From assembly GCA_030180135.1 (NCBI GenBank), contig CM058237.1, forward strand, positions 36,415,126 through 36,479,125: a stretch of 64,000 nt of DNA, written 5' to 3'. The notes under the pieces were generated by a model. The model saw only the letters and a program-made list of their open reading frames with translations. It made no database searches and had not been told where the DNA came from. Positions 1-11,858 of the stretch are shown one piece after another (positions within the stretch are counted from its first letter, which is position 1; the number at the start of each line of letters is the position of its first letter). The position numbers and the translations under genes were made by a program. The stretch comes from Orychophragmus violaceus. Taxonomy: Eukaryota; Streptophyta; Magnoliopsida; Brassicales; Brassicaceae.

Positions 1-323
1 AGCTGCGGGTGACATAGCGTTCATGAAAACGCTATCATTGTGTTTCTAGTTCTTGAACTTGTGCTTAATCTGAATCCGGTTAGTTAAGTATCTGGCATTG
101 TATAATTCCCGAGAGCTTCCTAAGTCTGACGCCTTTCTCCCATTGAAAACACTCTTCAATTTACTTGCATTCGTTTACTGCTTTCTCTTGGTTGGCTTAG
201 CTTAACTGAAAGACATATAATCTGTCGTGTGAAACTTGAGTCCTTGTGGATACGATACCCTGAATACTACATTCGCATAACTGTGCACTTGCAGTAGAAT
301 AAGGATATAACTTTGATCTATCA
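1..323 (+). repeat. 3' part of the 5' LTR of Athila 1
   Basis: From about position 33 this stretch follows the same sequence as roughly 12750-13033 of the 3' LTR, with scattered substitutions, and ends in CTATCA directly before the primer binding site. The first 30 bases do not match the other LTR and may be a rearranged or diverged part. Confidence 0.75.
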
Positions 324-329
324 AGTTTT

Positions 330-347
330 TGGCGCCGTTGCCGGGGA
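330..347 (+). other. Primer binding site of Athila 1 (tRNA-Asp type)
   Basis: TGGCGCCGTTGCCGGGGA follows the LTR end after six bases. This is the standard Athila site, complementary to the 3' end of tRNA-Asp, where minus-strand DNA synthesis would start. The same sequence recurs at 53393-53410 in Athila 2. Confidence 0.85.
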
Positions 348-470
348 CTCAACTGAGTTCGCCGATAGATTTTGTTTTAAGGTTTAGTCTAAGTCTTTTA
401 TTTCTTTTGTTACTCACGTTCTCTTGTTTGGCTTGTTTTTGTTGCTGCAGGAATCGACTGAAGCACTCAG

Positions 471-505
471 CGTCGACCGACACCACTCTAGTGTCGCCCG
501 ACACC
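471..505 (+). promoter_or_regulatory. Paired palindrome in the Athila 1 leader
   Basis: Two TGTCG-NN-CGACA-like palindromes (GTCGACCGACAC and GTGTCGCCCGACAC) lie 21 bp apart, about 30 bp before the gag start. Further pairs in the same element are near 9304-9340, 9429-9463, 10683-10718, 10770-10825 and 12045-12079. The pattern is visible; a binding role is inference. Confidence 0.55.
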
Positions 506-535
506 AAGCGCGGATTTCACCTCTGAAATCAGTGT

Positions 536-709
536 ATGCCAAGTCGACACACCCGAAGCAATCCGAACGAAGAACTTGTTAACCTCAGACTTGAGGAGCT
601 TGCTAAACTTGAGAGAACGAACAGAAAAGCTCAGAGAATTTCAAGGATGATGAACAATCGTTTGATCTTTATACCAGATGCTGAAGGAGTTCTGACAGAC
701 CAACAGAAT
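536..709 (+). pseudogene. Athila 1 gag, N-terminal piece
   Basis: An open frame starts at ATG 536 and gives a gag N-terminus with the LVNLRLEELAKLERT stretch, matching that of Athila 2 (53632 onward). It stays open until Copia A enters at 710, after the codons for LTDQQN. Reading resumes at 7837 on the far side of Copia A. The start is supported because the same methionine position is used in Athila 2, just after the leader palindrome pair. Confidence 0.85.
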
Positions 710-1387
710 TGTTGGATCCCCTAGGATCTAGGGTTCGTTATATTGAATCACTAACCTCGTTCTTACCTAGAACTGGCAGTGGAATGATTGGAGAACGAGA
801 TCAGTAGCGAATCAAGTGCTTCGCCTCTACCAAGCACACACTCACACAACCTGGAACGCCGGGATGCTAGTGCCGGATTCGGGGATGAGTTTTCGATGTC
901 TCTGTTTTTCTCTCTGAGAATTCCAGTGACGGCTAGGGCTCCAGGTCGACCATATAATCCTTTATATATCGACCTGGAATTGACATGACAAACCGTCGGA
1001 TAAGCCCGACTCGTTTATGTCAAAACCCGATATGCATCGATCGACACACTTACTGTGTCGATCGACACACCTTCTCGAAAAGCCTGCATCGATCGACAAA
1101 CTCATGTATCGATCGACACATACATCATAAAACTCTATGTCAATGTGTATCCAATACACATCAACGTGATCATTATCAAATGATCATTCCCATATGTTAG
1201 CTTCCAGATTGCTTAGGTGTGTGACCCTATAGGATCATATAATACTGGCAGTAAGTCTACAACTTACAGATTACATGAGGCTTCTAGCAAAGCATTACAA
1301 TCACCAGTATTATACAAACGATTGATCTCGATACACAACTACTATCAGGAGTGAGTACAAGTGTGATTTCAGGACACAATCCCAACA
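710..1387 (-). repeat. Copia A 3' LTR
   Basis: The LTR begins on the plus strand with TGTTGGATCCCCTAGG and ends with CAATCCCAACA. It contains two palindrome pairs (1033-1070 and 1085-1120) and a three-arm fold (1239-1313). The partner copy is 7155-7831. Confidence 0.9.
1239..1313 (-). other. Three-arm inverted-repeat fold in Copia A LTR
   Basis: The closing stem is ATAATACTGG (1239-1248) with CCAGTATTAT (1304-1313). One arm is GTAAGT (1251-1256) with ACTTAC (1262-1267). The second arm is formed by 1269-1276 with 1295-1302 and pairs through G-U wobbles only on the minus strand, the element's sense RNA. Copies of the same layout occur in Copia B, C and D. Confidence 0.6.
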
Positions 1388-2209
1388 ATCTCCCACTTGT
1401 ACTGGAATCATCAATTCCTACAATCCTTTTGTCTCTATATCTCGATTTGGCATAAGACAAGATTAGTGTCATTCTTATTAAGCCAATATCATGTTTATCG
1501 AACTCCTGATCTATGCTGAACAAAACAAACAACTGAACTACAGTTCGTTTGAGTGCGGCCACACATTTTCTCAGCATAAAATCTTCGATAGGCCCTGAGA
1601 TATTTATCTCCCGTTATTCAGGAGGGACAAATCCCATCTTGCTCCATCCCTGTTCCTTTACACACTTCATGATACACCTGAGCAGTGCCTTTATAGCCGC
1701 CAATTACGGATCAACGTTTGACAAGGTCAAGGTGCACCAATTCACATGCAAGAAATCATGATGAACTCAGGTCTAAGGACTATACTCAATAGTCGTAATG
1801 AGAACCTCTCATGACACAGATATAACTATCCTGGAGACTTCTCATTAGCGGGTCACGTCCGATCATATGTTCACCAACATATATCTATGTGACTGACTGT
1901 GATACTCATATCATTGACTCCATGAAACTTAGTCAACAGTCACCTCACAAGCTAGTCTCTCACGGTTGTTATTGTCCCATTTTAACAACCTCGACTAGGG
2001 ACACATCATAATTTATGTCATTTGTTACTTATAGGGTTTCATGATCAAGTCCTCAACTTGATGGCCTATAATATGACATAAACTTATTTTGGGACCATTA
2101 TTTAATTACCCAATAGTCAAATAATGTTAATGTCAGTTTTTCATAAACATGACCATATCATATTTATCTGAACATCATAACTAAACCAACTCCCACTAGA
2201 ATCAAGACC
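1388..2209 (-). other. Copia A polypurine tract and noncoding 3' region
   Basis: On the element strand, AAGTGGGAGAT abuts the LTR start and is a normal Copia polypurine tract. The following 800 bases have no coding capacity but align along their length with 16261-17109 (Copia B) and 45380-46202 (Copia C), including a small hairpin around GACTATACTC and the block TTTGAGTGCGGCC. Similarity this even in a noncoding region suggests a functional RNA or packaging segment, though this is inference. Confidence 0.6.
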
Positions 2210-4730
2210 AAGTCTTCAGATGTCTAGTACCTACAGCAGCAGTGTTCAACTCGTGCTTAGGTTGTGAGAGATGCTGCGGTGTTCTTGCTTGGAACCATTC
2301 CAACAAACCACACCGCTATTCTTTAATGAGCACTATTCTACGGTCCTCTGCTTGGAAACCTTTCCAACAGACAGTACCGTTATACAGGCAAAATGACATA
2401 ACCAGGTGAGAACCGGGAATCATCTTTGTCCGTCTAACTACTCATGATTGATTCGTCTATTTCTCAGTTGTACAAGAACCTATCCTTAGTGTTTCTCAAA
2501 CACTTGGGGATATTTCTTTACAACTGTCCAGTGACTCTTACTGGAACAAATTGGTATCTACTCGTCATGCTTTATGCGTCAGCTGCATTTAGACGAGCGC
2601 AAATATGGCATTCATGATGGATTCTATTGCATGAGAAAAAGGAATCTCACTCATAGACACTAGCTCAGCCAGTGTCCAAGACACTTCATCTTGCTAAGGT
2701 CATTGCCATAAGACCTTTGGTGTGAAGCCATTCTTGGAATCATGTATATTGGAACTGTCCAGTACCTTATAACCATAATGGTTCTGACACGATCCAATTA
2801 GCTCTTCTGATCCATCTCAATGGATCCATATTCCAAGAACACACGCGACTTCTCCCATGTCTATCGTTAAATTTGACTTCCGACCCAAATCTTGGCAAGA
2901 CTTTAGCGTCGGAACGTCATTTCTGAGATTAAGTACGTTCTTAACATACAGTTTGAGAATTGCAATTACGCTCCCACTAGTTTACTTGTAAACGCACTGT
3001 TTCTATTCGTTCATGATCGAGTCAAAGCCTTTGACCGTTTTAACAGAACATAGATTCCAACTCCAAGATGCTTGCTTCAGCCGGCGAAGCTAACATGCAT
3101 AACTAGCCAATTTTCGGAGTTGGGGCTCACCATCGCTTCTTTGAATTTCGCATGCGCATCACTTTTCAATGATCAACGGATCACGACAATCGGTCACGAG
3201 GAATCACCCTCAATTTAGTGATGGATCCTTTCGGATCTGCGAATTTCAGGCTCCACAGGTGTAGATCCTACAGCACTCTGTAGACCTAACCGCTGTTCTC
3301 CCTCAACAGGTTGAACAGCCTCCTGTGTTTCTCGAATTTCTTCGAGCTGTACTTTTACTCCCACTGTTCTTCTTGGAAAAACAGAGTTCCGAACAACAAA
3401 ACTTTGTTCTCGGATTGGTTGCAAAAGTACTAAGCCTCGGTTTCCTTAAGACAACCAGCGAAGCAGCACTTATCAGATTTGGGTTCAAGTTTGTTTGTTG
3501 ACAACTGCCTTACACAAACCTTGCAATCCCAATTAATCAGAAAAACATATCTGGAAATCACCCAGTCCACATCCAATGTGGTGTTTTTCACTGATTCTGA
3601 TAGAAAACTTATTTAGCGTAAACATGTTCATTTTAGAGCGTATTTTAAAAGAATAATGGAAGATTCATGTGACTCATCATTAATCGGAGCATATCCAATA
3701 AGATCTGATTCATTCTTTCAGAAACACCACTCAGGCTTTCTAGGAGAAAAGAGCTGTGATATGACTTCACATTCACTTAGATGATCACTCAATTCTTGAC
3801 TCAAGTATTTTCCTCCGCGATCTAATCGATGATTTCAATACTTCTGTCAAATCGGTTCTATACCTCATTCTGAAACTCCTTTGATCATTCCAAAGGATTC
3901 TGACTCGTGTCTCATCAAATGAACACAGTCATGCTTATTGAAGCCATCAATAAGTCAATGAAGTATTGAAGTTTTCCTTTGGCACTAATGCTCATCGGGC
4001 AGCATACATCAGTATGTGTAAGGCCCAACGAGCCTCTGGCCCGTTTCTTTAGCTCTGCTAAAGAAGCCTTAGTCATTTGGCCCAGCAAGCAGAATTCATG
4101 TCTCAATTGATTTACAATCAAATGAACCTGAAGCCCATAACTATGGAACTTCTGAAGCCGCTTCACTCTATTTGGTCAATATGACTATGCTGAGGAAAAA
4201 TCGAGCTCAAGTCATCAGAATTAAATCGTTTGATATTTATGTTATATTTAAGCGTATGTTGGTTTAAGACATAAAACCCTTTCAAAAGGAGTGCTACCAT
4301 ATAATATTTCATTAAGATCAAAAGAGCAAAACTTGTCTTTTATCAGAATGAAAAGCATCCAAATTCTCACAAGAAAATGAAAGACATTTCTGCATAAAGC
4401 AGGTACATAGTACCAATTACTTAATTCAAAACCAAGCTTGAAAGGCTCCTACAAGTGGGGAATCTCTACGGCTCATGTAGCAACCATTGCTCCATGCCAG
4501 ACTCGCAGTTCCACTTGTCCTTTCTTCAACGTTCTACTGTTGCTTAGGCCCTGCATATTTCCAAAATATCAGTACCACAACTAGTATCCAATACATATGT
4601 AGAACTTGAATTAATAACACAATACCTGAAGAAGAAGTACCATACATCTCCTTCATCTCTTGTGAATCTTCCAAGAATTTAATGCAATCTCTCTTCCAAT
4701 GCCCTGACTCATCATAGTAGAAGCACTTTC
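2210..4730 (-). pseudogene. Copia A pol remnant
   Basis: Pieces of the Copia polyprotein can be followed backwards through many frameshifts. The C-terminal tail is near 2210-2265, a duplicated RNase H segment near 2265-2400, reverse transcriptase remnants at about 2400-3110, a spacer ending in EIRRSERIHH at 3215-3424, and the integrase zinc region and start of the core (HTDVCCPMS) near 3915-4166. The N-terminal half of reverse transcriptase is deleted near 3110. The gag zinc knuckle near 4690-4735 reads CFYYDESGHWKRDC, with the second cysteine replaced by tyrosine. No functional enzyme can be made from it. Confidence 0.8.
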
Positions 4731-5447
4731 TCACACCAGATGGGCCGGACTTGGGCTTATAAGATGACAAAGGTTATCCTGATTCCAAATCTGGACGGCC
4801 CTGCCTCTACCCTTGTCAAAACAAGATTTCTCAAATCTTTTACCCTTTATGATGTCTTGATCTGCTGTTCTAAGCATCTCATGCAGCTCAGTCAACGTCT
4901 TCGTCAAGTTATTCTTGATATAGCTTTTGATAAACTTATCATAACTAGACGGCAGTGACTGCAGAATGATGTCAGTGGCCAACTCTAAGCTGACAGGACA
5001 TTCCAGTTTCCCCAGGTTATCAATGTAACCCATCATTTTAATGACATGAGGACTCACTGGAACATCCTCTGGTAGTCTGCACCCAGTGAGAGACTTCACC
5101 ATCTGGAATCTCTCAACTCGTGCCAGATCCTTAAACTTCAGTTTCAGGCTGGTGATCATCTCTATTGGCGACTCCATGTTCTTGTATTGACTCTTCAAGT
5201 CCGAGTTCATGGTAGCCAACATCAGACCACGCACATCTACCACATCAATATAATGCTTGTTCCAAGTATTATATACTGCATTCGAGCGATTGGCCCCAAG
5301 CCTTTCTGGAAGAGCTTTCTCAAGGACATAGTCCTTACTCTCCTGCTTGAGGATTAATCTCAAATTGCGATACCAATTCAGGAAATTTGACCCATTTAAC
5401 TTGTCCTGCTCAAGGACGGGTCGTAACGAGAAGGTAGTTTTAGACAT
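4731..5447 (-). pseudogene. Copia A gag (N-terminal capsid part, open)
   Basis: A 238-codon frame from ATG 5447 encodes the capsid-like part of a Copia gag: an N-terminus with FSLRPVLEQDKLNGSNFLNW, then HVIKMMGYIDNLGKLECP and LELATDIILQSLPSSYDKF. It aligns with gag of Copia B and Copia C but stops at the zinc-knuckle region, where the frame is lost. Compared with Copia C it lacks a short segment before the knuckle. A truncated capsid could in principle still be made, but nothing shows that it is. Confidence 0.75.
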
Positions 5448-7141
5448 AGGCTGGAAATTTTAATCAAAGAAAATTTTAGTTATGATTTCAGGAAATGAGG
5501 AATCTTATCCAATAAGAAAACTCGCATTATATTCAAACAATGTTTCCTCTATGAATATAATGATCCAAGATCCATACATCACTAAAATCTGAGTGGACGA
5601 CTCGCCATCACCCAGAGTTTAGTAATCTAGGTAAGCAAATCATTGCTAATTGTACTCAGTACAACTCTTGGTCGCAGATAAGACAATCCATGTCCTATCT
5701 ACTCTGATGTCTCTGGGCCCAGAACTTCTGATAGCCCAGTCAAGTAAACCAATCTCTTCTGTCTTGTGATCATTGATAGTCGCACTGCAAGTCTATCAAT
5801 GATCACCTGCCTTACTCATGTAGTAGTGGATACCAAGGACTCCAAGACTATCCAACAAACGAAACGAGTCTTGACAGTAGACAAGATTGGGCAAGACATC
5901 AAGGTCACTTGATATTTAGTTGAGGAAATGGAACTTTAAAAGTTTAGTAATTCAATCTCTTAGGTCACGTAATTATAGATGTCAAGCACTGCAAGACCAT
6001 CAACGTTACTATCTGCCTTACTCACGTAATTGTGGATACCAAGCTCTTGGCAAGACTATCCAACAACGAAACGAGTCTTGACAGTTGACCTTATTGAAAC
6101 TAAGCTTTGATCTAACACACATCCAATGTGTATTAGACAGGTTTAGAACATTTTACTTCTAATTTTAATTAAGTTTTAATCGTTCTAATTTCAGTGGATT
6201 AGGTCATTCGGTTCGATGTCTTAATCATTTGGTTCAAAACCAAACGATTACGGTTCGCATCGTCACCATGTGCGTCAACTGACACACTTGGTCGCCTCTT
6301 GATATGCAACCTTAAGATTATTCGAGATAACCGGTCAAATCCAATTTGACTAGTTCATCTAATCGAACCGATTCAACCAGTTTTAACTAATCGCGATAAC
6401 CGGTCCAATCCAATTGAATCGACTTATCCGATCAAACTGATCTTAACCAATCAAATCGGTTTATTCTAATTGAGATAACCAGTTCAATTCAATTGAACCA
6501 ATTCATCCAATTTAAACCGATCTAATCTACCTTAACCAAGCATGATAACCAGTTCAATCCAATTGAACCGATTCAACCATCACAAGGCATGTGTCGACCG
6601 ACACTTAACCTGTGTCAATCGATACAGTAGGGGATCAGGGAATTTTAATCGAATTAAACCGACATAACCATGCGAGACAACCGGCTCATTCCAATTGAAC
6701 CAATTTATCCTTTCGCACAGCCTGTGTCGATCGATGCACCCAGTGTGACGATCGACACAGTGCGATTTCTAGATCAAAACCCAATGATTTAATAGGCGAA
6801 TTCGCGATGCATCGATCGACACACCCAGTGCATCGATCGATGCTGTGCGAAAACCCTAAAATTATTTTACGCGAGTTTTCGCTCTGTGTCGATCGATGCA
6901 CGCTTTGCAACGATCGACACGCTGTGACAAACTCTAAGAGTTTACGTGTTTTCGCTCTGCATCGATCGATGCATCCTTGCAACGATCGATACACTGCGAA
7001 AAACACAAATATTGAATTTTCAACAGAAGCTTTTAATCCGAGATTAACATGTCAAAACTCGATTTTAGCAGGCAATCAACAATTCAACAAACCCAGTTTT
7101 CGAATTAATTGCATCAGATTCAAAAGCTAAACCCTAACAAC
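5448..7141 (-). other. Copia A 5' leader with two repeat arrays
   Basis: This is the untranslated leader between the primer site and gag. Nearest gag it is unique-looking. At about 6326-6700 a degenerate repeat of about 70 bp recurs (copies start near 6326, 6395, 6474, 6544 and 6676), each with an AACCGGT or AACCAGTTC box followed by CAATTGAACCG. At 6591-6994 follow five pairs of CGATCG-centred palindromes (6591-6625, 6723-6760, 6809-6843, 6885-6920, 6959-6994). Copia C has the same two arrays in the same order. Confidence 0.65.
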
Positions 7142-7153
7142 GCTCTGATACCA
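7142..7153 (-). other. Copia A primer binding site (initiator tRNA-Met)
   Basis: TGGTATCAGAGC on the minus strand lies one base inside the 5' LTR. It is the common Copia site complementary to the 3' end of initiator tRNA-Met. Copia B, C and D carry the same site. Confidence 0.9.
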
Positions 7154-7154
7154 C

Positions 7155-7831
7155 TGTTGGATCCCTAGGATCTAGGGTTCGTAATATTGAATCACTAACC
7201 TCGTTCTTACCTAGAACTGGCAGCGGAATGATTGGTGAACGAGATCAGTAGTGAATCAAGTGCTTCGCCTCTACCAAGCACACACTCACACAACCTGGAA
7301 CGCCGGGATGCTAGTGCCGGATTCGGGGATGAGTTTTCGATGTCTCTATTTTTCTCTCTGAGAATTCCAGTGACGGCTAGGGCTCCAGGTCGACCATATA
7401 ATCCTTTATATATCGACATGGAATTGACATGCCAAACCGTCGGATAAGCCTGACTCGTTTATGTCAAAACCCGATATGCATCGATCGACACACTTACTGT
7501 GTCGATCGACACACCTTCTCGAAAAGCCTGCATCGATCGACACACTCATGTATCGATCGACACATACATCATAAAACTCTATGTCAATGTGTATCCAATA
7601 CACATCAACGTGATCATTATCAAATGATCATTCCCATATGTTAGCTTCCAGATTGCTTAGGTGTGTGACCCTATAGGATCATATAATACTGGCAGTAATT
7701 CTACAACTTACAGATTACAAGAGGCTTCTAGCAAAGCATTACAATCACCAGTATTATACAAACGATTGATCCCGATACACAACTACTATCAGGAGTGAGT
7801 ACAAGTGTGATTTCAGGACACAATCCCAACA
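7155..7831 (-). repeat. Copia A 5' LTR
   Basis: Second LTR copy, 677 bp, with the same termini as 710-1387 and palindrome pairs at 7477-7514 and 7529-7565. It is followed by the AGAAT duplication, after which Athila gag resumes in frame. Confidence 0.9.
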
Positions 7832-7836
7832 AGAAT

Positions 7837-9282
7837 AACCCCTACAATGCTCAAGGGCAAAGGATTGATGCCCAAGGGAATGTGATCCCTAAACCTGAGC
7901 AGCCTCAAGGTGAGAGGCAGATTGCTCATCCTGGAGCTAATAGACAGCCACCTAATCCTCCTGCTGCTGAGAGGACTCTTGCTGACTACAACCGACCCGA
8001 TGATTTTATGCTAACCGGTTAGCAATTGTACCTCCTCCTTTCGAGAGGAATGAGTTTGAGCTCAAGACTGCCTACTATGCACTTCTGAGGCAGCATCCTT
8101 TCCATGGTCTTCCGCATGAGCAACCCATGGACCACATTGAGGATTTTGAAGCCTTCGTCACTTGGATTAAGCACAGTGGAGTGGATTATGACTTCCTTTT
8201 CCTCAAGCTTTTCCCATATTCTCTTGCTGGAGAGGCTGCAGCTTGGCTTAAGCAACTTCCACCTGGGAAGTTAACTACTTGGGATGCAGTGAAGAGAGAG
8301 TTCATGCGGAATTTCTATGATGATGCTCGCTCCGATCAGCTCAGACATGATCTTCTGACATTCACTAAGGGACCTACAGAGCCACTTTAAGTCTGCTTGG
8401 GTAAGGTTTAAGATGTACCAACAAGATTGTCCTCATCATGGATTCTCTGAAGTTCAGTTGCTGGGCATTTTCTTCAGAGGTGTGGATCTCTGGTACCAGT
8501 CTGCATTAGATGCTGCCAGCAATGGTAACTTCAACACAAAGACTCCTGAGCAAGCCAGGATATTGATTGAGAACTTGGTGAGCAGCAACAGTACTAAGAC
8601 TGCATATCAAAGAAGGAAAGAGTCTGGTGGAAAAGTCGATCATTTCCAGATTTCTGAGATGAAGAACAAGCTGGATACTGTTCACATCTTGTTGACTGGC
8701 AAGAAGCATGTCCATTTTCCTCAAGAGGTTGAAGAGTTTGGACCTGAAGAAGGCTGCACAGAAGAAGATGTGAACTATATTGGTGGTTCTGGATTCCAAG
8801 GAAACAGGTTTGGGAATCAGCAAAGCAACAAGTTCTTTACTGGAGGACAGAAGAGTGCTTTCACAAGCAATCAACACTCTTCTGGATATGGTCAGAACGA
8901 TGGTTACCAAAAGCCTTTTCAGAATAACAACTCTTATCAGAGGACCTATGGATCATCTTCCTATCAGACACCTCCTGCTACTAGTGCTCATGAGAGTAAT
9001 TTGGAAGCTATGATGGAGCAGTTGCTAGAGGGTCAGACGAAGACTGCTGTAGATTTCAACAAGAACTTAGATGATATCTACACTGATCTGAATGGGAAGT
9101 TTGAATCCTTGAGCACACATATGAAGCAACTGGATACACAAGTGAACCAGATTTCAAGCTCAGTTAAGGGGAAGAATGTTCAGAACACCCACATAAATGC
9201 TTGGTCAGTTCAGGATGAGGATGGGCTGGATCAAGGAGAAGGATTTGAGGTTAAGACAGCTGAAATTGTTGAAGATATTTAA
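7837..9282 (+). pseudogene. Athila 1 gag, main part
   Basis: Reading resumes with NNPYNAQGQRIDAQGN and continues through the gag core (LADYNRPDDF, PHEQPMDHIEDFE, LFPYSLAGEAAAWLKQLPPG, DCPHHGFSEVQLLGIFFRG, NFNTKTPEQARILIENL) into a low-complexity Gln/Asn/Ser-rich tail ending at 9282. Two single-base length changes in short T runs (near 8006 and 8386) shift the frame; otherwise the coding sequence is well kept. No zinc knuckle is visible. Compared with Athila 2 (53632-54555) it is collinear. Confidence 0.85.
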
Positions 9283-9503
9283 AAATCCGAAGCTGCAACC
9301 TCAACGTTGACCGACACAGCTTTTGACGTTGGCTGACACCCATCTTCGGCAGTGATTTCGAGTCCTCACGACGAACGGAAATCGATTATGATCGATTATG
9401 GAGCCGACATCGATGGAGAATTATCTAATGTCGACCGACATCAATTCAACGTCGATTGACACTCTGGGCGAGAAGGTCAAACTTCACCAACATCTTGTGG
9501 CAC

Positions 9504-10524
9504 TACTGAAGAAAAGGTCTACAAGCCTCCAATACCTTTCCCTAGGATGGTTATGAAGTCTAAACAAGATCTTGATGAAGCCAAACGCCTGGAAGTGATG
9601 GATAAGAAGTTGAAAGAGGATCCACAAGCTGATGTTTTTCCCTATCATCCTTGTCTATAGAGATACATGGAAAAGATGATGCCATTAGACGAGGATTTGA
9701 AAGAATGGGTGGTAGTGCTTCCTAAACGAGTCAGTGACGTGTTGTTTAATCAGATCCCCCAGAAACTACCAGATCCTGGTGTATTTGTGCTGGATTGTTC
9801 CATCTTCGAGGATAGCTTCGAGTGCTCCTTATGTGATTTAGGGGCTGCTAGAAATCTCATGCCATACTTTGTGGCAGAGATATTAGGGATGACAGATTTC
9901 ACACCCGCTAGGATCTCTCTAATCCTAGCTGATCAATCAAGGAGGATTATAGAAGGAGTTCTTGAGGACGTCCCTGTCAGAGTTGGGAACTACTTTGTCC
10001 CAATAGACTTTGTGGTGCTGAAGTACGATAGTAAACCGGATGATCCTCTGATACTGGGAAGACCCTTCTTAGCTACTGCTGGAGCAATGATCGATGTGAG
10101 GCATATTCTGATTGATCTCCACCTGGGAGATAAGCCTCTACACTTCAAGATGGATAAGCTGCAAAGGTCTGCTATTGACGGTCAAGCCTTTAGCATTTAG
10201 CTGGAGCAAGAAGCTCAGACTAGTGAGGCTTCAGTTTCTGATCCTGGAGAACATAAGATGGTGGTTTCTCAAGATTCCACTCTATCATCTTCAGAGCTTG
10301 CAACTGCTTATAAGCAGAAAGCTCCAAACGTCAGGGCTCCACCAAAGCAGAGGTATGCATCTTCACAACTCAGTTCTACTAACTTCATTGCTATGAATGC
10401 AGGAGAACGTCCCATTCCTTCATTCCTTGGACGATCTCACGCTGACATTGCTTATTATCCACCATGGATGAGGAGACTTTTGCAGAGGCACTCACAGCCT
10501 CTGTCAAAACCACCGGGAGTCTAA
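9504..10524 (+). pseudogene. Athila 1 protease region, last coding segment
   Basis: After a TAG at about 9658 a frame (9667-10200) encodes the retropepsin-like domain: LPDPGVFVLDCSIF, CDLGAARNLMPY (the DLGA that stands for the DTGA active site in Athila), then LILGRPFLATAGA. A TAG at 10198-10200 interrupts it, and the same frame runs on to 10524, ending with PPWMRRLLQRHSQPLSKPPGV. Athila 3 ends at the matching place with SNLPGA and a stop, so this is probably the true end of coding in this lineage and not a deletion scar of one copy. Confidence 0.75.
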
Positions 10525-11858
10525 TCTCCCACCAAATTCAAGCTAACGACTAAAAACAAGAGCTGAGTGGGAGGCAACCCACTGTAGGTTAGTTTTCGTT
10601 TCTTTTTGGTTTTCGTCCTTGTGTCTTTTGATTTTTCTAGTTTTTGTGTGTCAAAGTTGTACAGAACATGTTTACAGACAGCAGTGTCGGTTGACACTCT
10701 ATAGTGTCGGTCGACGCCAAACTCGAAAACACGGATGGAAATCGATTATGCTTGATTAAGAGCAAATCGATGTCGACAACAGCCTAATCTCGCCCGACAC
10801 TGGTTGTGTGTCGGTCGACATCGATTGCGACCACAGGTAAGTTTTCTGTTTTCCAAGTTCTCGGTTACTTATACCTTGTTCTTCCGAACCCAAGCTGCGA
10901 TTGCACTGGGGACAGTGCAGTCCAAGTGTGGGGGAGGTGGTTACTGACATTGTGTTTTGTTTTCTTAGAGTCAGTCCCTTGTTTTCCCTTGTTTTCAAAA
11001 TGGTTTTATTGAGTCAAAATGTGTATGAAAATATGATTTTTCGAGGAAAGTTTTAGCTGGAACAGGAACTAAGTGACCATTGGACAGACCTGCAGTAGCT
11101 CTATGACTATTAGAAAACCCACATAGATCAACTTACCAAGGACACCCATATCTAACCAGGTATTCAGAGGATCCATCACTAACTTCACCTCTAATCATGA
11201 CTTAATTTCTCACTTAGGGGCTTGATATCTCTGGATCGGATTCCTCTGATGTGTTTGACACAGCCTATGATCATGTCTGAGTATGGTTTCTGATTTTACC
11301 CTCCTTTGAAAGTAAAAAAAAAAGATTAAAACTGAGGATAAGCTAGTAGCTTCGAAGTGGTCACGGGAGTGGTAGAGACCCATATTACCTCATGTGCATC
11401 CATGGAAACATGTCCAAAGTTACACCCCGAATAAAAAGGGAAGAGCACTGATAGAAAAAATAAAATGATACCCAGTGGGGAAAAATCAGTTGCTAAGGGA
11501 GAAAGGGAAAAGAAAGGAACCAGAAACCGACAGTTTGGTGGTCAAGTACTGACTGAGTTGAGTCCATGTGTCCTCTGGTCGATACTCCCTCTGTGAGACT
11601 GCACCTAATTGTATACAGAGGTTAGTGTGGTGAACTTGAATATCCTCATCTGATTGTGGAGATTACTTGGGACAGTTGCTAAGTGTGGGAGACGTATATT
11701 ATGGTCTTGATCTCTGTAGGAAAGTTTTCAGTGGTTTACCAAGTGAATGTGAATGCGAAAGTTCCTAGGACGAAATGATTTTCTGTGTTTCAAACCTCTT
11801 TCTTATGCTTTGGTTCTTTACTTGCTTGAGGGCAAGCAAGAGCTAAGTGTGGGGGAGT
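10525..11858 (+). other. Athila 1 noncoding 3' region with internal and terminal polypurine tracts
   Basis: No reverse transcriptase, integrase or env-like frame is present. A hairpin AGTGGG-AGGCAA-CCCACT (10566-10583) follows the stop codon and is repeated in Athila 3 (32441-32458). AAGTGTGGGGGAGG occurs at 10924-10937 and again as the terminal tract at 11845-11858, directly before the 3' LTR. Athila 3 keeps the same doublet with nearly the same spacing. Confidence 0.65.

Larger units (their letters stand above)
710..7831 (-). mobile_element. Copia A: complete but defective Ty1/Copia element inserted in Athila gag
   Basis: Both LTRs (710-1387 and 7155-7831), an initiator-Met primer site (7142-7153), a polypurine tract (1388-1398) and a perfect 5-bp target duplication AGAAT (705-709 and 7832-7836) define the ends. 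In element orientation the order is 5' LTR, leader, gag, broken pol, conserved noncoding 3' region, 3' LTR. The LTRs differ at about 13 positions by eye, roughly 2%. Pol carries many frameshifts and has lost about half of reverse transcriptase, far more damage than the LTR divergence suggests. Its LTR termini match those of Copia C, so the two belong to related subfamilies. Confidence 0.9.

Noticed and set aside
471..505. Auxin response elements as the explanation for the TGTCG palindromes
   Set aside because: TGTCGG does match a strong auxin-response-factor core, but the half-site spacing of 2 bp differs from the 7-8 bp known for paired sites, and many pairs lack the final G.
7142..7153. Possible tRNA gene fragments at the primer sites
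   Set aside because: Only 12-18 nt match tRNA 3' ends and each sits at an LTR border; these are primer binding sites.
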